In this document: positions 7,929-16,088 of the stretch, one piece after another
How positions within the stretch are numbered: position 1 is the first letter of the stretch
Layout: every line of letters starts with the position of its first letter
Source of the DNA: Mesorhizobium sp. L-8-3
GTDB lineage: Bacteria > Pseudomonadota > Alphaproteobacteria > Rhizobiales > Rhizobiaceae
DNA length: 64,000 nt
Reading direction: 5' to 3'
Assembly: GCF_016756615.1 (NCBI RefSeq)
Contig: NZ_AP023262.1
Coordinates: forward strand, 434,001-498,000
Position numbers and translations under genes: made by a program
Notes under the pieces: model-generated
What the model saw: the letters and a program-made list of their open reading frames with translations, nothing else
What the model was told of the DNA's origin: nothing
The model's database searches: none

Positions 7929-10007
7929 TCAGAACGCGACGACGTCGGCGATCTTGCGCCGGATGCTCTCGACCGACGGCACTGCCCAATCGAGCAGCGC
8001 CGGATTGTGGGGGCTCGGAATATCCGGCATCGTCAGGCGCGAGACCGGCGCATCGAGATCCATGAAGGCCTGGTCGGCAACGACCGCGGAAATCTCGGCG
8101 CCGAAGCCGGCCGTGCCGAGATCCTCATGCACGATCAGGCAGCGCCGCGTGCGTCTGACCGAGGTCAGCACGGCCTCGCGGTCCCACGGCATCAGGGTCC
8201 TGAGGTCGATGATGTCGGCCGACAGGTCGGCCGCCGCTTCTTCGCAGCGATGCACCATGGCGCCCCAGGTGACGATGGTCAGAGCGTCGCCCGTCCTGGT
8301 GAAGCGCGCCTTGCCGTAGGGCAGCGCAAAATCGTCACCGGGATAGGCGCGGCGCGCCCAGGCATGATCGAGCATGGCGCGATGCTCGAAGAAGATCACG
8401 GGGTCGTTGCCGCGCAGCGCGGTGCGCAGCAGGCCGACGGCGTCCTCTGCGTTGGACGGCACCGCCACCTTCCATCCCGGCTGATGGACAAAGGCGACCT
8501 CATTGGTCTGGCTGTGCCAGGGGTCGCCGCATTTGAAGAAGCCGCCTGGCATGCGCAACACGATCGGCGCCGCGAAGCGATTGTTGGTGCGCCAGCGGAT
8601 GGTGCCGCAGTCGTTGATCTGCTCGGTCGCCGGCTCGGCATATTTGCGAAACTGGATCTCCGGCACGGGGACGAGTCCGGCAAGCGCCATGCCGACCGCA
8701 CGCCCGACGATGCCCTCCTCGGAGAGCGACGTGTCGAAGACGCGCTCGGAGCCGAACTTCTCCTGCAGGCCCAGCGTCACGGCATGGACGCCGCCCTTCG
8801 GGCCGATGTCCTCGCCGAACAGCACGACCCGGTCGTTGATCGACATTTCATGGTCGAGCGTGCGGCGGATCGCGGTGACCATGTTGATGCGCTGGCCGTC
8901 GGGGACGGGCACATCCGACGTGGCGGGCGCGACATAGCCGTGGCGGTGCTGGCCGCCCATCGCCTGCATCTCGCCCTCGAAGAAGACATGGCGGGTCACT
9001 GTCTCGGGGATGGCCACCGGCCGCGCTTCGGCCTCGATGCGGGCCGCCTCGGCCGCGGCGGCGGCACGCGCGGCGGCATCGTTCCATTCTTCCGGGGTCA
9101 TCGCGGCCGGCACCAGATAATCGCGCAGGCGCGGCAAGGGATCGCGCGCCCATTCGGCATCGAGGACCGCCTTGCTCTTATAGGCCTGGGTATCCTGGAA
9201 GCTGTGACCCTCGAGACGCGGCACGGTGAGCCTCAGCAGCGCCGGCGCCCTGTTCTCGCGCACGAACTCGACCGCCTCCTCGATGAGCCGGCTCGCCTCG
9301 GCCGGATCGCAGCCGTCGCCCTCGAAGATCATGAGATCCTTCCACCCGGCGAGGTTTGCGGCGATGTTGCCGCCGGGCGTCTGCACGGTGGAGGGAACCG
9401 AGATGCCGAAGCCGTTGTCCTCGATGTAGAACAGCATCGGCAATCGCTGGGTAGTGGCGATGGTCAGCGCCGACCAGAAGCCGTTCGAGGCGACCGAACC
9501 GTCGCCGCCGAGCACGACGGCTATATCGCGCCGGTAGCGATCGTCCTTCAGCACATTGCCATAATAGTCGAGGGCCTGCGCCCAGCCCGCGGTCGGCGTG
9601 TACTGGGCACCGACGCCGCCGCACATGGGAAGCGCCGACGCGCCATCGCTGTTGGGATAGTTGAACACCACGCCGATGTCGCGCCCGTCGGAATAGCCGC
9701 CCGCGCGCCCCATGGCCGAGCCGAGCGCGTCGGCGGGATCGACGCCGAGCGACAGCAGGAGCGGACGCGACCGATAGTAGCCGCAGGTCGCGTCGTGGGT
9801 CTCGGTGAGCCGGCAGCCCAGCATGATCTGCGCCATGTCGTGGCCTCGCGCGGAGAACTGGTAGAGGACCTTCTTCTCGGGAACGAGCCTGGTCTCCTCC
9901 ATGTGATCAATTGCTCGGGAGAGCTGGACGAGATAGGCGATCCGCCTCCAGTCGACATTCTCGTCAGGGGCGTTGCGTCCGACCTGCTTCAGCGCTGCTC
10001 GTCCCAT
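7929..10007 (-). CDS. 2-oxoacid dehydrogenase E1, alpha and beta subunits fused
   Basis: A 692-residue thiamin-diphosphate enzyme. The first half is an E1-alpha domain with the ThDP/Mg motif GDGSVASNGFWSALTIAT ending in the EDNGFGIS Asn. The second half, from about residue 355, is an E1-beta transketolase-like domain (NMVTAIRRTLDHEM, LFGEDIGPKGGVHAVTLGL). The start at 10007 is fixed by AGGAGG 7 bases upstream; open frame continuing to 10106 runs through the promoter. Fused E1 proteins of this size are known for branched-chain 2-oxoacid dehydrogenases in some bacteria, so that substrate class is my inference. Confidence 0.93.
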   Translation of the reverse strand: MGRAALKQVGRNAPDENVDWRRIAYLVQLSRAIDHMEETRLVPEKKVLYQFSARGHDMAQIMLGCRLTETHDATCGYYRSRPLLLSLGVDPADALGSAMGRAGGYSDGRDIGVVFNYPNSDGASALPMCGGVGAQYTPTAGWAQALDYYGNVLKDDRYRRDIAVVLGGDGSVASNGFWSALTIATTQRLPMLFYIEDNGFGISVPSTVQTPGGNIAANLAGWKDLMIFEGDGCDPAEASRLIEEAVEFVRENRAPALLRLTVPRLEGHSFQDTQAYKSKAVLDAEWARDPLPRLRDYLVPAAMTPEEWNDAAARAAAAAEAARIEAEARPVAIPETVTRHVFFEGEMQAMGGQHRHGYVAPATSDVPVPDGQRINMVTAIRRTLDHEMSINDRVVLFGEDIGPKGGVHAVTLGLQEKFGSERVFDTSLSEEGIVGRAVGMALAGLVPVPEIQFRKYAEPATEQINDCGTIRWRTNNRFAAPIVLRMPGGFFKCGDPWHSQTNEVAFVHQPGWKVAVPSNAEDAVGLLRTALRGNDPVIFFEHRAMLDHAWARRAYPGDDFALPYGKARFTRTGDALTIVTWGAMVHRCEEAAADLSADIIDLRTLMPWDREAVLTSVRRTRRCLIVHEDLGTAGFGAEISAVVADQAFMDLDAPVSRLTMPDIPSPHNPALLDWAVPSVESIRRKIADVVAF

Positions 10008-10064
10008 GGCGGATCCTCCTGACATGCTGTTCGTCAAGAATAATACGCGCGCAATGCGATTGCG

Positions 10065-10110
10065 TTTCATATTCGAGGCACATAGCATCCAATATGAAAT
10101 AGTCATTTCA
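10065..10110. promoter_or_regulatory. Paired inverted repeats between E1 operon and AsnC-type gene
   Basis: The divergent intergenic region holds TTTCATATT at 10065-10073 mirrored by AATATGAAA at 10091-10099, and an overlapping perfect repeat TGAAAT-AGTC-ATTTCA at 10095-10110. Spacing and AT richness fit multi-site binding by an Lrp/AsnC octamer. Such regulators commonly control the divergent operon and themselves, so this is the probable operator of both transcripts. Confidence 0.55.
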
Positions 10111-10125
10111 TAATTGGAGCAATTC

Positions 10126-10596
10126 GTGGAGAATCAATTCAAGCTCGATGCCACTGACCGGCGCATCCTGCGTGTGCTGCAGGAACGGGCCGACATCAGC
10201 CATGCGGCACTGGCAGAGGAGGTCAGCGCATCGAGCGCCTCCTGCTGGCGGCGGATCAAGGCGATGGAGGCGGCCGGCGTGCTGGGTCCGACGGTCAGGC
10301 TGGTCGATCCCGATGCCGTGGGGCGCGGCCTCAACGTGTTCTGCCAGGTGCGGATGCGGTCGCATGATCCGATCGCGCGGAAGGACTTCGAGCGGTTCGT
10401 CGAAAGCCATGACGAGGTGCTGGAATGCTATTCGATGTCCGGCGATTGGGACTATCTGCTGCGGGTCGCCGTCGGCGACGTGCACGACTACGAACGGCTC
10501 CTGATGCAGGGCATCCTTACGCATGAGGCCGTGGCGACATCGTCGTCGCATTTCGCCCTGAAAAGCGTGAAATACACGACCGCCCTGCCCGTCTAG
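10126..10596 (+). CDS. Lrp/AsnC family transcriptional regulator
   Basis: A 156-residue regulator with an N-terminal helix-turn-helix (LDATDRRILRVLQERADIS, recognition helix SASSASCWRRIKAMEAAGV) and a C-terminal RAM ligand-binding domain (ECYSMSGDWDYLLRVAV near 100-117). I used the GTG at 10126, preceded by GGAG at 6 bases. A TTG at 10114 in the same frame overlaps the ribosome site. It is transcribed away from the fused-E1 operon. This is the arrangement of the Lrp-type activator BkdR with branched-chain 2-oxoacid dehydrogenase genes in Pseudomonas, which suggests amino-acid-responsive control. Confidence 0.93.
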   Translation: MENQFKLDATDRRILRVLQERADISHAALAEEVSASSASCWRRIKAMEAAGVLGPTVRLVDPDAVGRGLNVFCQVRMRSHDPIARKDFERFVESHDEVLECYSMSGDWDYLLRVAVGDVHDYERLLMQGILTHEAVATSSSHFALKSVKYTTALPV

Positions 10597-10617
10597 GCCG
10601 ATTCCGGAAAAGTGTCC

Positions 10618-10642
10618 CGCGGATTTCCGACAAGAATCCGCG
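10618..10642. terminator. Hairpin after the AsnC-type gene
   Basis: An 8-bp perfect stem, CGCGGATT at 10618-10625 with AATCCGCG at 10635-10642, starts 22 bases after the regulator stop. There is no T-run, so intrinsic termination is uncertain. A short repeat element is an alternative. Confidence 0.35.
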
Positions 10643-10736
10643 ACAAAACAAAAGGCCCGAACGTCTGCTCAGGTGCGGCGGCAGCAGGACCGGCGAACAG
10701 TCCGATTCGCGAAGCTTCCCGGTTGGGGCTCCGCGT

Positions 10737-11219
10737 CTAGTTCGAAGGCGAGAGGGTTTGAGCCTTATCGGAGGATGTAAATTCCATTGTGAACGGATTC
10801 CCCCCAATTCCCTGGGCCAGGCCGGGCGACAGTTCAACGGGCGTGCATCGATCCACCGCGTCCATGGCAGCAGCGACAAACTGTTGACGAACTGTCTCGT
10901 CGCCGGCGACATCGATGGATGTGGATTGAGGCGGACCAACAAGCGATCCATCGCTCTTCAGGCTGAAGCTCAGCGTAACCGCGGACTTTTCAACCCCCGT
11001 CGGTGGATTCCAGCATGACATGATGGCCGCCCCGACCTCATCCATCGTCGTGAGAGGTTCCGCATGAATTGGCAGCGGTATCAAAGTTATCGCAGCCGAA
11101 CAACAAACAATCAGCTTGAGGCCTTTCAAGGAGAGTCCTCGACAAGCACGAGCAAGAGCGGCCGTCGGCCGAGGCGCCCGGGCGACAGCCACTCTTGCAA
11201 TGTCCCGCGTTGCAAACAT
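10737..11219 (-). CDS. Exported TonB-C-terminal-like protein
   Basis: A 160-residue protein with an Ala/Arg-rich N-terminus, a hydrophobic segment LIVCCSAAITLIPLPIHA near residues 35-52 and a probable signal cleavage after HA. The mature part MDEVGAAIMSCWNPPTG, VTLSFSLKSDGSLVGPP and DAVDRCTPVELSPGL resembles the TonB/TolA C-terminal fold found in small rhizobial envelope proteins. The start at 11219 is supported by AAGGAG 8 bases before it; an ATG at 11276 lacks such a site. It follows the arylsulfatase on the same strand. Its partner and function are unknown. Confidence 0.75.
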   Translation of the reverse strand: MFATRDIARVAVARAPRPTAALARACRGLSLKGLKLIVCCSAAITLIPLPIHAEPLTTMDEVGAAIMSCWNPPTGVEKSAVTLSFSLKSDGSLVGPPQSTSIDVAGDETVRQQFVAAAMDAVDRCTPVELSPGLAQGIGGNPFTMEFTSSDKAQTLSPSN

Positions 11220-11363
11220 GAAGGCGTCTCCTTCTTGACTGCCCTGACCTGCCACCGGATTCTCATCCAGCCGCAATCAGAGTCTCGGCGGGTTGTACTC
11301 CGTATGGCGCGGGTTGAGCAACGGGCGCCCCGAAGAGAGCCGCCCGTCGGTCGATCTTGTTTC

Positions 11364-13049
11364 CTAGTTGCCCGGCTTGTTCCTGATTGCCGCGTCAATC
11401 TGTTTTTTTACCGCATCGAGGTTGAATGAGGCCGGATCCTGCATCGGGGGGTAGTCAACCGCCGTGAGGGCCAGTTTCGCGACTTCCTGCTGAACACTTA
11501 CGAACCGCCAGAACTCGCGTGCGAAAAAGTCATTCATGTAGCCGCCGCCGAGATCATTGAGGCTTTGCTCGCCGATCGACGGTGTCCGTTCAAATGGGTC
11601 CTGACGGATGTTGACCATTGTGGGCATATCCGTGGTTACTTTCGCACCTGGCCAACCTTGCGGCTGCTGAAAGAACTGGAACTTGAAGTTATCGATACGA
11701 ACCGCACCCAACTGAGGGCCGCCGAAGTAGAAGAACTCGCGACGGGCGGACGGCCCATTGCCTTGCAGCAGGTCCAGCTGGTTGTAGCCGTCAAGGTGGT
11801 TCTTGTAGGTCCGATCACCCAGTTGCACGCCTTTGAGAAGTTGCTCGGTTATGTTGGGGTTGCCGGCAGCCGCTAAGAGCGTGGGGAACCAGTCCAAAGC
11901 CGAGAAGATACCGTTCTCAACTGTGCCCGGCTTGACCTTTCCCGGCCAGCGAATGATCGCGGGCGCGCGAAAACCGCCCTCCATCACCGTACCCTTCGTG
12001 CCCTTGAACGGGGTCATGCCACCGTCGGGCCACGTGAAGACTTCGGCGCCATTGTCGGTCGTGAAGATGATTATGGTGTTGTCGGCTTCGCCCGCATCCT
12101 CCACACATTTCATCAGCGCACCGACGCTGTCGTCCAGTTGCGCCATGCCGGCCTCCTCGAGGCCGTAATTGGTATCGCTGTTCATGAGCGCCTGGTACTT
12201 GGGCGACAGAAATGTCCAGACGTGCATCCGCGTCGTGTTGTGCCAGACAAAAAACGGGTTGCCGTCGGTTTTGGCTTTGTCCATGAAGTCGCACGAAGCC
12301 TTGACCAGCACTTCATCGAACGTTCCCATGTCGTACTTGGCCTTGGGCGTGATGTCGTGCATGTTCGGTACGTTGGACATATCGGGGTACGGTGCCAGGG
12401 GACCTTCATCCACGATCCTCTGCTTGCCGATCTTGCCCCATCGCGGCTGCTCTGTCGTATCGTCCGTATCGGCTGCAAAGCTGTGGACCAAATTGCGCGG
12501 GCCGACCTTGTCACGGTACGACTGGTCATTCGGGAACGAATACCAGTAGGGGTCCGACATTGCGTCGAGGTGATAGAGGTATCCAAAGAACTCATCGAAG
12601 CCATGCAGGGTCGGCAGATATTTGTTCAGATCGCCGAGATGGTTCTTGCCGAACTGGCCGGTCGCATAACCCTCGGTCTTGAGGGCGGCAGCGATGGTCG
12701 CAGCCTTGTCGGGCATGCCTACGTCGGCGCCGGCCTGGCCGACGGTCGTCAGCCCCGTGCGTAACGGGATTTCACCGGTGATGAAGCTGGCCCGGCCCGC
12801 AGTGCAACTGGCTTCCGCATAATAGTCGGTGAACATCATGCCATCGGAGGCAAGTTTGTCGAGGTTCGGCGTCTTCCCGGACATGATGCCCCGGTGATAG
12901 GCGCCGATATTGAACCAGCCGACATCGTCGCCCATGATCACCAGGATGTTGGGCTTGGCCTGTTCCTGGGCATGGACCATCGATGTGCCGCAAAGAAGGG
13001 TCGCACCGACTGCCATACCCGCTGCAATGAAAGTTGCTGCTGCTTTCAT
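11364..13049 (-). CDS. Arylsulfatase, periplasmic
   Basis: A 561-residue type I sulfatase that hydrolyses sulfate esters. The signal peptide ends near residue 27 (MVHAQEQAKP). NILVIMGDDVGW carries the metal-binding Asp pair near 42. The formylglycine site is CTAGRASF near residue 82, matching C-x-[PA]-x-R, and GQFGKNHLGDL contains the catalytic Lys/His. TTDNGAE near 332 supplies further metal ligands. It therefore needs a formylglycine-generating enzyme, which is not in the window. It is closely related to the broken sulfatase at 17302-20224, so the pair probably arose by duplication. Confidence 0.95.
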   Translation of the reverse strand: MKAAATFIAAGMAVGATLLCGTSMVHAQEQAKPNILVIMGDDVGWFNIGAYHRGIMSGKTPNLDKLASDGMMFTDYYAEASCTAGRASFITGEIPLRTGLTTVGQAGADVGMPDKAATIAAALKTEGYATGQFGKNHLGDLNKYLPTLHGFDEFFGYLYHLDAMSDPYWYSFPNDQSYRDKVGPRNLVHSFAADTDDTTEQPRWGKIGKQRIVDEGPLAPYPDMSNVPNMHDITPKAKYDMGTFDEVLVKASCDFMDKAKTDGNPFFVWHNTTRMHVWTFLSPKYQALMNSDTNYGLEEAGMAQLDDSVGALMKCVEDAGEADNTIIIFTTDNGAEVFTWPDGGMTPFKGTKGTVMEGGFRAPAIIRWPGKVKPGTVENGIFSALDWFPTLLAAAGNPNITEQLLKGVQLGDRTYKNHLDGYNQLDLLQGNGPSARREFFYFGGPQLGAVRIDNFKFQFFQQPQGWPGAKVTTDMPTMVNIRQDPFERTPSIGEQSLNDLGGGYMNDFFAREFWRFVSVQQEVAKLALTAVDYPPMQDPASFNLDAVKKQIDAAIRNKPGN

Positions 13050-13417
13050 GTTACTCGCCTTTCTTCAATAAGGCGGACGTTGCCATTGCGGCGAAGGCTG
13101 ATTCAGATGGGTAAGATACTGCCAGGTCTCACTGGCACCGAAATCGGGTAGGACGTACTCGTGGCCGCCTTCCCTTTCTCTTCGCTCTTGCACACGAATT
13201 TCTTGTGCCAGCAGATCCGAACCTTCGTCACGAATAATGAAGCGATGACAACGCGTCCGGGATTACCCGGTATCAATTATATCGAGCGGTTCGTCGAAGC
13301 GTTATAGTCCTTTTTGAGGAGGTGGCAGCCGCCAGGAACAACATCGTATGCCCGGATTTCAGGCAAGGCTGCGTTCAGCGTTGGGGAGGGGCGAAAGGGC
13401 GTTCATTGCAGCGTCGG
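13050..13417. other. Upstream region of arylsulfatase, no gene seen
   Basis: This stretch should carry the minus-strand sulfatase promoter. The ribosome site AAAGGCGAG precedes the start. Short open frames on the plus strand lack ribosome sites and family resemblance. I see no strong hairpin or operator. Confidence 0.4.
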
Positions 13418-13516
13418 TCAGCACAGCAAATCGGCTGGAAACGGCTTGCGCAGGAAGGCCACACAGCCCAACTGGACCGCCGCCATCCTGACCGCATCAT
13501 GGTCAATCGCCGTGAC
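13418..13516 (-). pseudogene. Remnant of a response-regulator receiver domain
   Basis: On the minus strand 32 codons before a TGA at 13420-13418 read VTAIDHDAVRMAAVQLG followed by CVAFLRKPFPADLLC. This is the beta4-to-alpha5 end of a CheY/FixJ-type receiver: the T of VTA and the K-P-F following the fifth strand are the conserved signatures. No receiver start, phosphorylatable Asp or output domain is found upstream, so it is a decayed fragment rather than a gene. The context upstream of the sulfatase suggests rearrangement of this island. Confidence 0.6.
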
Positions 13517-13668
13517 TGATCCCGCCGCCTCCAGCCGGTAGCTCAACTCGGCCCGGATATTTCTTGCAGATGTCCGATACTCTCGCGCCTGCACCTTTCA
13601 AGCGCGTTGCGGACCTTTCACGAACACCACTGCCCCGAGGCGCGCCACGTCCTGATTTCCCGCCGGGC

Positions 13669-14307
13669 TCAGAACTCGTGCTTGAAGCCGAGTGCAAGGC
13701 CCGTTTCGTCCGGGTTGCCGTCTTTCCAACTGCGATAGAACTTGGTCGAGACCGAGTTTGCGTGATCGACCTTGAAAGAAAGACCGGTCGACAGCTGCGG
13801 CGTATCATAGTCGTTGTCGGTGTCAAAGGCGTTGCGGTATCGATAGCCGATGGCGTTCCAGGTGACACGATCAGTCATGCGCAGGTCGGCGCCTACCTTC
13901 AGAACATAGTAGGCGAAGACATCGTCCGATCCGCTGAACCTCGCGCCGATACCGGAACTGCCCACCACCGAGAAGACTTGCCCAAGCAACAGGCGATAGC
14001 CGATGGTCGCTTCCACGTTCTGACTGTCCTTCCCTCCCCTGGCCGGGTCTGTGTACTGAAAGGATCCGGCCAGAATGACGCCGTTATCGAAGGTATGCGC
14101 ACCGTCGATTTGATATTTGACGTCCTTCGACTCGCTGAAGTCGTCCGCTTCCCGGTCGTTGGCTATCTCGAGGCCGATCGAGTTGTTTCCCGCGAACGCG
14201 GGCACCACGCTGAAGAGGAGCGCTGATATCAGCCAACTCACCCGAGCACCCTGCAGTGCTGCGGGATGGTTGAGCCGGTGGTGACATGTGGAGCGTTCCA
14301 GGCCCAT
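13669..14307 (-). CDS. Outer-membrane beta-barrel-like protein
   Basis: A 212-residue secreted protein. The signal peptide RVSWLISALLFSVVPAFA ends before GNNSIGLEI near residue 38. The rest is a series of amphipathic strands, many ending in aromatic residues (GVILAGSFQYTDP, ATIGYRLLLGQVFSVVG, FAYYVLKVGADLRM, VTWNAIGYRYRNAF), and it ends with GLALGFKHEF, a typical barrel C-terminus with terminal Phe. The start at 14307 is preferred. Open frame continuing to 14388 encodes a copy of another protein's tail (see 14321-14357). Family and substrate unknown; a small porin-like barrel is likely. Confidence 0.7.
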   Translation of the reverse strand: MGLERSTCHHRLNHPAALQGARVSWLISALLFSVVPAFAGNNSIGLEIANDREADDFSESKDVKYQIDGAHTFDNGVILAGSFQYTDPARGGKDSQNVEATIGYRLLLGQVFSVVGSSGIGARFSGSDDVFAYYVLKVGADLRMTDRVTWNAIGYRYRNAFDTDNDYDTPQLSTGLSFKVDHANSVSTKFYRSWKDGNPDETGLALGFKHEF

Positions 14308-14320
14308 GGCCTTACCTGAA

Positions 14321-14357
14321 TAGCAGGGTGGATAGGGATAATATCCACATTGCTCGT
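14321..14357. repeat. Diverged direct copy of the 3' end of the Gly-rich protein gene
   Basis: Bases 14321-14357 match 15167-15203 at all but a few of 37 positions. On the minus strand both encode QCGYYPYPPCY. At 15167 the next codon is the stop; at 14321 the frame reads on as SGKAM into the beta-barrel gene. It is a leftover of a homologous gene end, arguing for a past deletion or recombination here. Confidence 0.7.
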
Positions 14358-14481
14358 GCCGGACATAGGTCGCCATTGGTCGAGCCACCTCCTGCTGGAT
14401 CTTTGCCTTTGCACCGGGTCGCGGAGCTCTGAGGAGATAGAATACCTTCCGCCAGTTCGCGACTCGGCCGGACCTCTGCGT

Positions 14482-14509
14482 GCGTCAGTGGAGGCGCCTC
14501 CACTGACGC
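14482..14509. repeat. Perfect 28-base palindrome without spacer
   Basis: GCGTCAGTGGAGGC at 14482-14495 is followed directly by its exact reverse complement at 14496-14509. With no loop and no T-run it is a poor terminator. It could be a dimeric protein-binding site or a recombination remnant. It is located between two minus-strand envelope genes. Confidence 0.75.
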
Positions 14510-14622
14510 GGGCGCAAATGCCTCAGTCCATTTGGGCCACTCCGAGCATCACTTCGATAGGCGCGCGGAATGGCCTCCAAGCTGCTGTTTGTCAGCCTCG
14601 TGGTTTTGATCCCGTTCGGTTC

Positions 14623-15093
14623 TCAAGGGGCAGGCTTCAAGGTGACAGCGGTAACCCCGCCCGCGATGTTGATGCCTTTCTGAGCCTCCACAGAGATCGG
14701 CTGCAAGGAGAATGCGCGGTTGCTGCCACCGACGAGAACATTGGCGCCACCGCCGGCGCCGAGCGATGCGTTGGCGCCCACTCCAGCATAGGTGCCGGCA
14801 AGCGCGCCCTGCGGAAGGCCGCGTGTCGCCGCCACGACGCCCCAGACCAGATGCCCGGCTGCAACCTCGCCGATCGCGACGCCGAACTGATCAATTGAGC
14901 CGGTGTAGTTTTCGACATTGCCTTTGCCGTCTTCGAAAACGCACGAAAGCGTCTGCTTTTCGACCACGAAGAAGCCGATTCCGCGAGACACATCGCATGA
15001 CAGCGTGCCGATCTGCGTCGAGTTCTGGGCACTTGCGTCGAGTGAGGCCAGTGCGACGATCAACCCAAGACATGCTGTGCGGACGAAAGCCAT
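14623..15093 (-). CDS. DUF992 domain secreted protein
   Basis: A 156-residue protein with a signal peptide ending near residue 23 (SLDASAQNS). The DUF992 body includes IGTLSCDVSRGIGFFVV, QTLSCVFED, YTGSIDQFGVAIGEV and LVWGVVAATRGLP, with a paired Cys in strands one and two. The end is Gly/Ala rich. The start at 15093 has AGGAG 6 bases upstream. DUF992 proteins are alphaproteobacterial periplasmic or envelope proteins of unknown function. It lies among sulfatases and other exported proteins. Confidence 0.88.
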   Translation of the reverse strand: MAFVRTACLGLIVALASLDASAQNSTQIGTLSCDVSRGIGFFVVEKQTLSCVFEDGKGNVENYTGSIDQFGVAIGEVAAGHLVWGVVAATRGLPQGALAGTYAGVGANASLGAGGGANVLVGGSNRAFSLQPISVEAQKGINIAGGVTAVTLKPAP

Positions 15094-15162
15094 TATCATC
15101 TCCTTATTTGACGAACGCCGTTTGTTGGCTAGGACGAGCACTCTTATCCTCCGGTTCTCGCC

Positions 15163-15996
15163 CTAGTAGCAAGGCGGATACGGATAATATCCGCATTGCC
15201 CGTAAGCGTAAGGGTACGCGCCATAGTAGCGACTTGCCGCGGCTGCACCAATCGCGGCACCTGTTGCCAGCCCGCCGGCGTACCACGCGCCATGATAGAC
15301 GGGCGCGTGCCAGTAGTGATCGACGCCGTATCGGTCGACCGCGTATCGATCGTCAGGGAAGCGTCGATAGTCGCCAGCCAATCGATCGCCGGCGAAGTCG
15401 TCATGGAAGCCGCCGAAGCTGCGGTCGCCACCGCCAAAACCGCCTCCGCCGAAACCATGGCCACCACCGCCAAAGCCGCCTCCGCCGAAGCCGCCGCCAC
15501 GATCAATAAACAGCGCGGCGGGTCCACTGCCTCCGCTCAGGCTTCCCTCAAGAACCGCAACCTCGAAGGTCAGGTTGCCGGCTTCGAGCAACGGCTTCAT
15601 CAAGGTTACCACGGCATCCTCGACCTTGGAGCCGTCGCCGCCGAGGACCGAAATGGTCGCATTGGGCGGATCCTTGATGAAGTTGTCCTTGCCTTCGTCC
15701 CACTGCATGATGAACTGCTCGGTGGTGACATGCCCTGCTGCCCGCACCGGGCGATCGGCGAAAACGATCGAGTTCGGCGCAACGCCGGTCATGGTCAGCT
15801 TGTTGCCCTCGAGCTTTGCGCCGGCCGAGTTGAGCACAAAAAGCGAGGGAACCGGGCCGGTCGGCGTGACCTGGCCTATCGTTTTCTGAAGGGGAACATG
15901 CGGTTTGGCATCGGCCTCCTGCGCGAGGCCACCATTCAAGCTAAACCACTGGCTTCCGGCAAGCACGGCAAGAAGGATAAGAGTTCTGTGTGTCAT
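15163..15996 (-). CDS. Secreted Gly-rich protein with Tyr/Pro/Cys tail
   Basis: A 277-residue exported protein I do not recognise by name. The signal peptide ends near residue 25 (GGLAQEAD). Residues 40-165 form a globular domain (VLNSAGAKLEGNKLTMTGV, SIVFADRPVR, FIMQWDEGKDNF). A run of GGGFGGGG-type repeats follows near 167-200, then a Tyr/Asp/Arg-rich region, a hydrophobic GGLATGAAIGAAAA segment, and the tail QCGYYPYPPCY. The architecture suggests a surface or outer-membrane-associated protein. It is directly upstream of the DUF992 gene on the same strand, so co-expression is likely. Confidence 0.8.
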   Translation of the reverse strand: MTHRTLILLAVLAGSQWFSLNGGLAQEADAKPHVPLQKTIGQVTPTGPVPSLFVLNSAGAKLEGNKLTMTGVAPNSIVFADRPVRAAGHVTTEQFIMQWDEGKDNFIKDPPNATISVLGGDGSKVEDAVVTLMKPLLEAGNLTFEVAVLEGSLSGGSGPAALFIDRGGGFGGGGFGGGGHGFGGGGFGGGDRSFGGFHDDFAGDRLAGDYRRFPDDRYAVDRYGVDHYWHAPVYHGAWYAGGLATGAAIGAAAASRYYGAYPYAYGQCGYYPYPPCY

Positions 15997-16088
15997 GCTT
16001 CATCTCCCTACATAGCGGACGTAGCCCTGCATGCGCCCAAGCGTCCGGTCGATGCCTGTTGCAAATGGCCGCGGCCCAGCCGCTTCGG

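Larger units (their letters stand above)
14308..14622. other. Intergenic stretch with gene-tail copy and long palindrome
   Basis: No complete gene is supported between the barrel gene and the DUF992 gene. It holds the 37-base tail copy at 14321-14357 and the perfect 28-base palindrome at 14482-14509, listed separately. The remainder shows no recognised coding or RNA signal. Confidence 0.5.

Noticed and set aside
7206..10022. Long plus-strand open frame opposite the E1/E2 genes
   Set aside because: It is the antisense mirror of well-supported dehydrogenase genes; its translation is Arg/Gly/His-rich without family motifs.
13314..13541. Plus-strand small frames in the gap upstream of the sulfatase
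   Set aside because: They are antisense to the receiver-domain remnant and show no family resemblance.
14308..14388. N-terminal extension of the beta-barrel protein
   Set aside because: The extension encodes a copied tail (QCGYYPYPPCY) of another gene and would precede the signal peptide by 27 extra residues.
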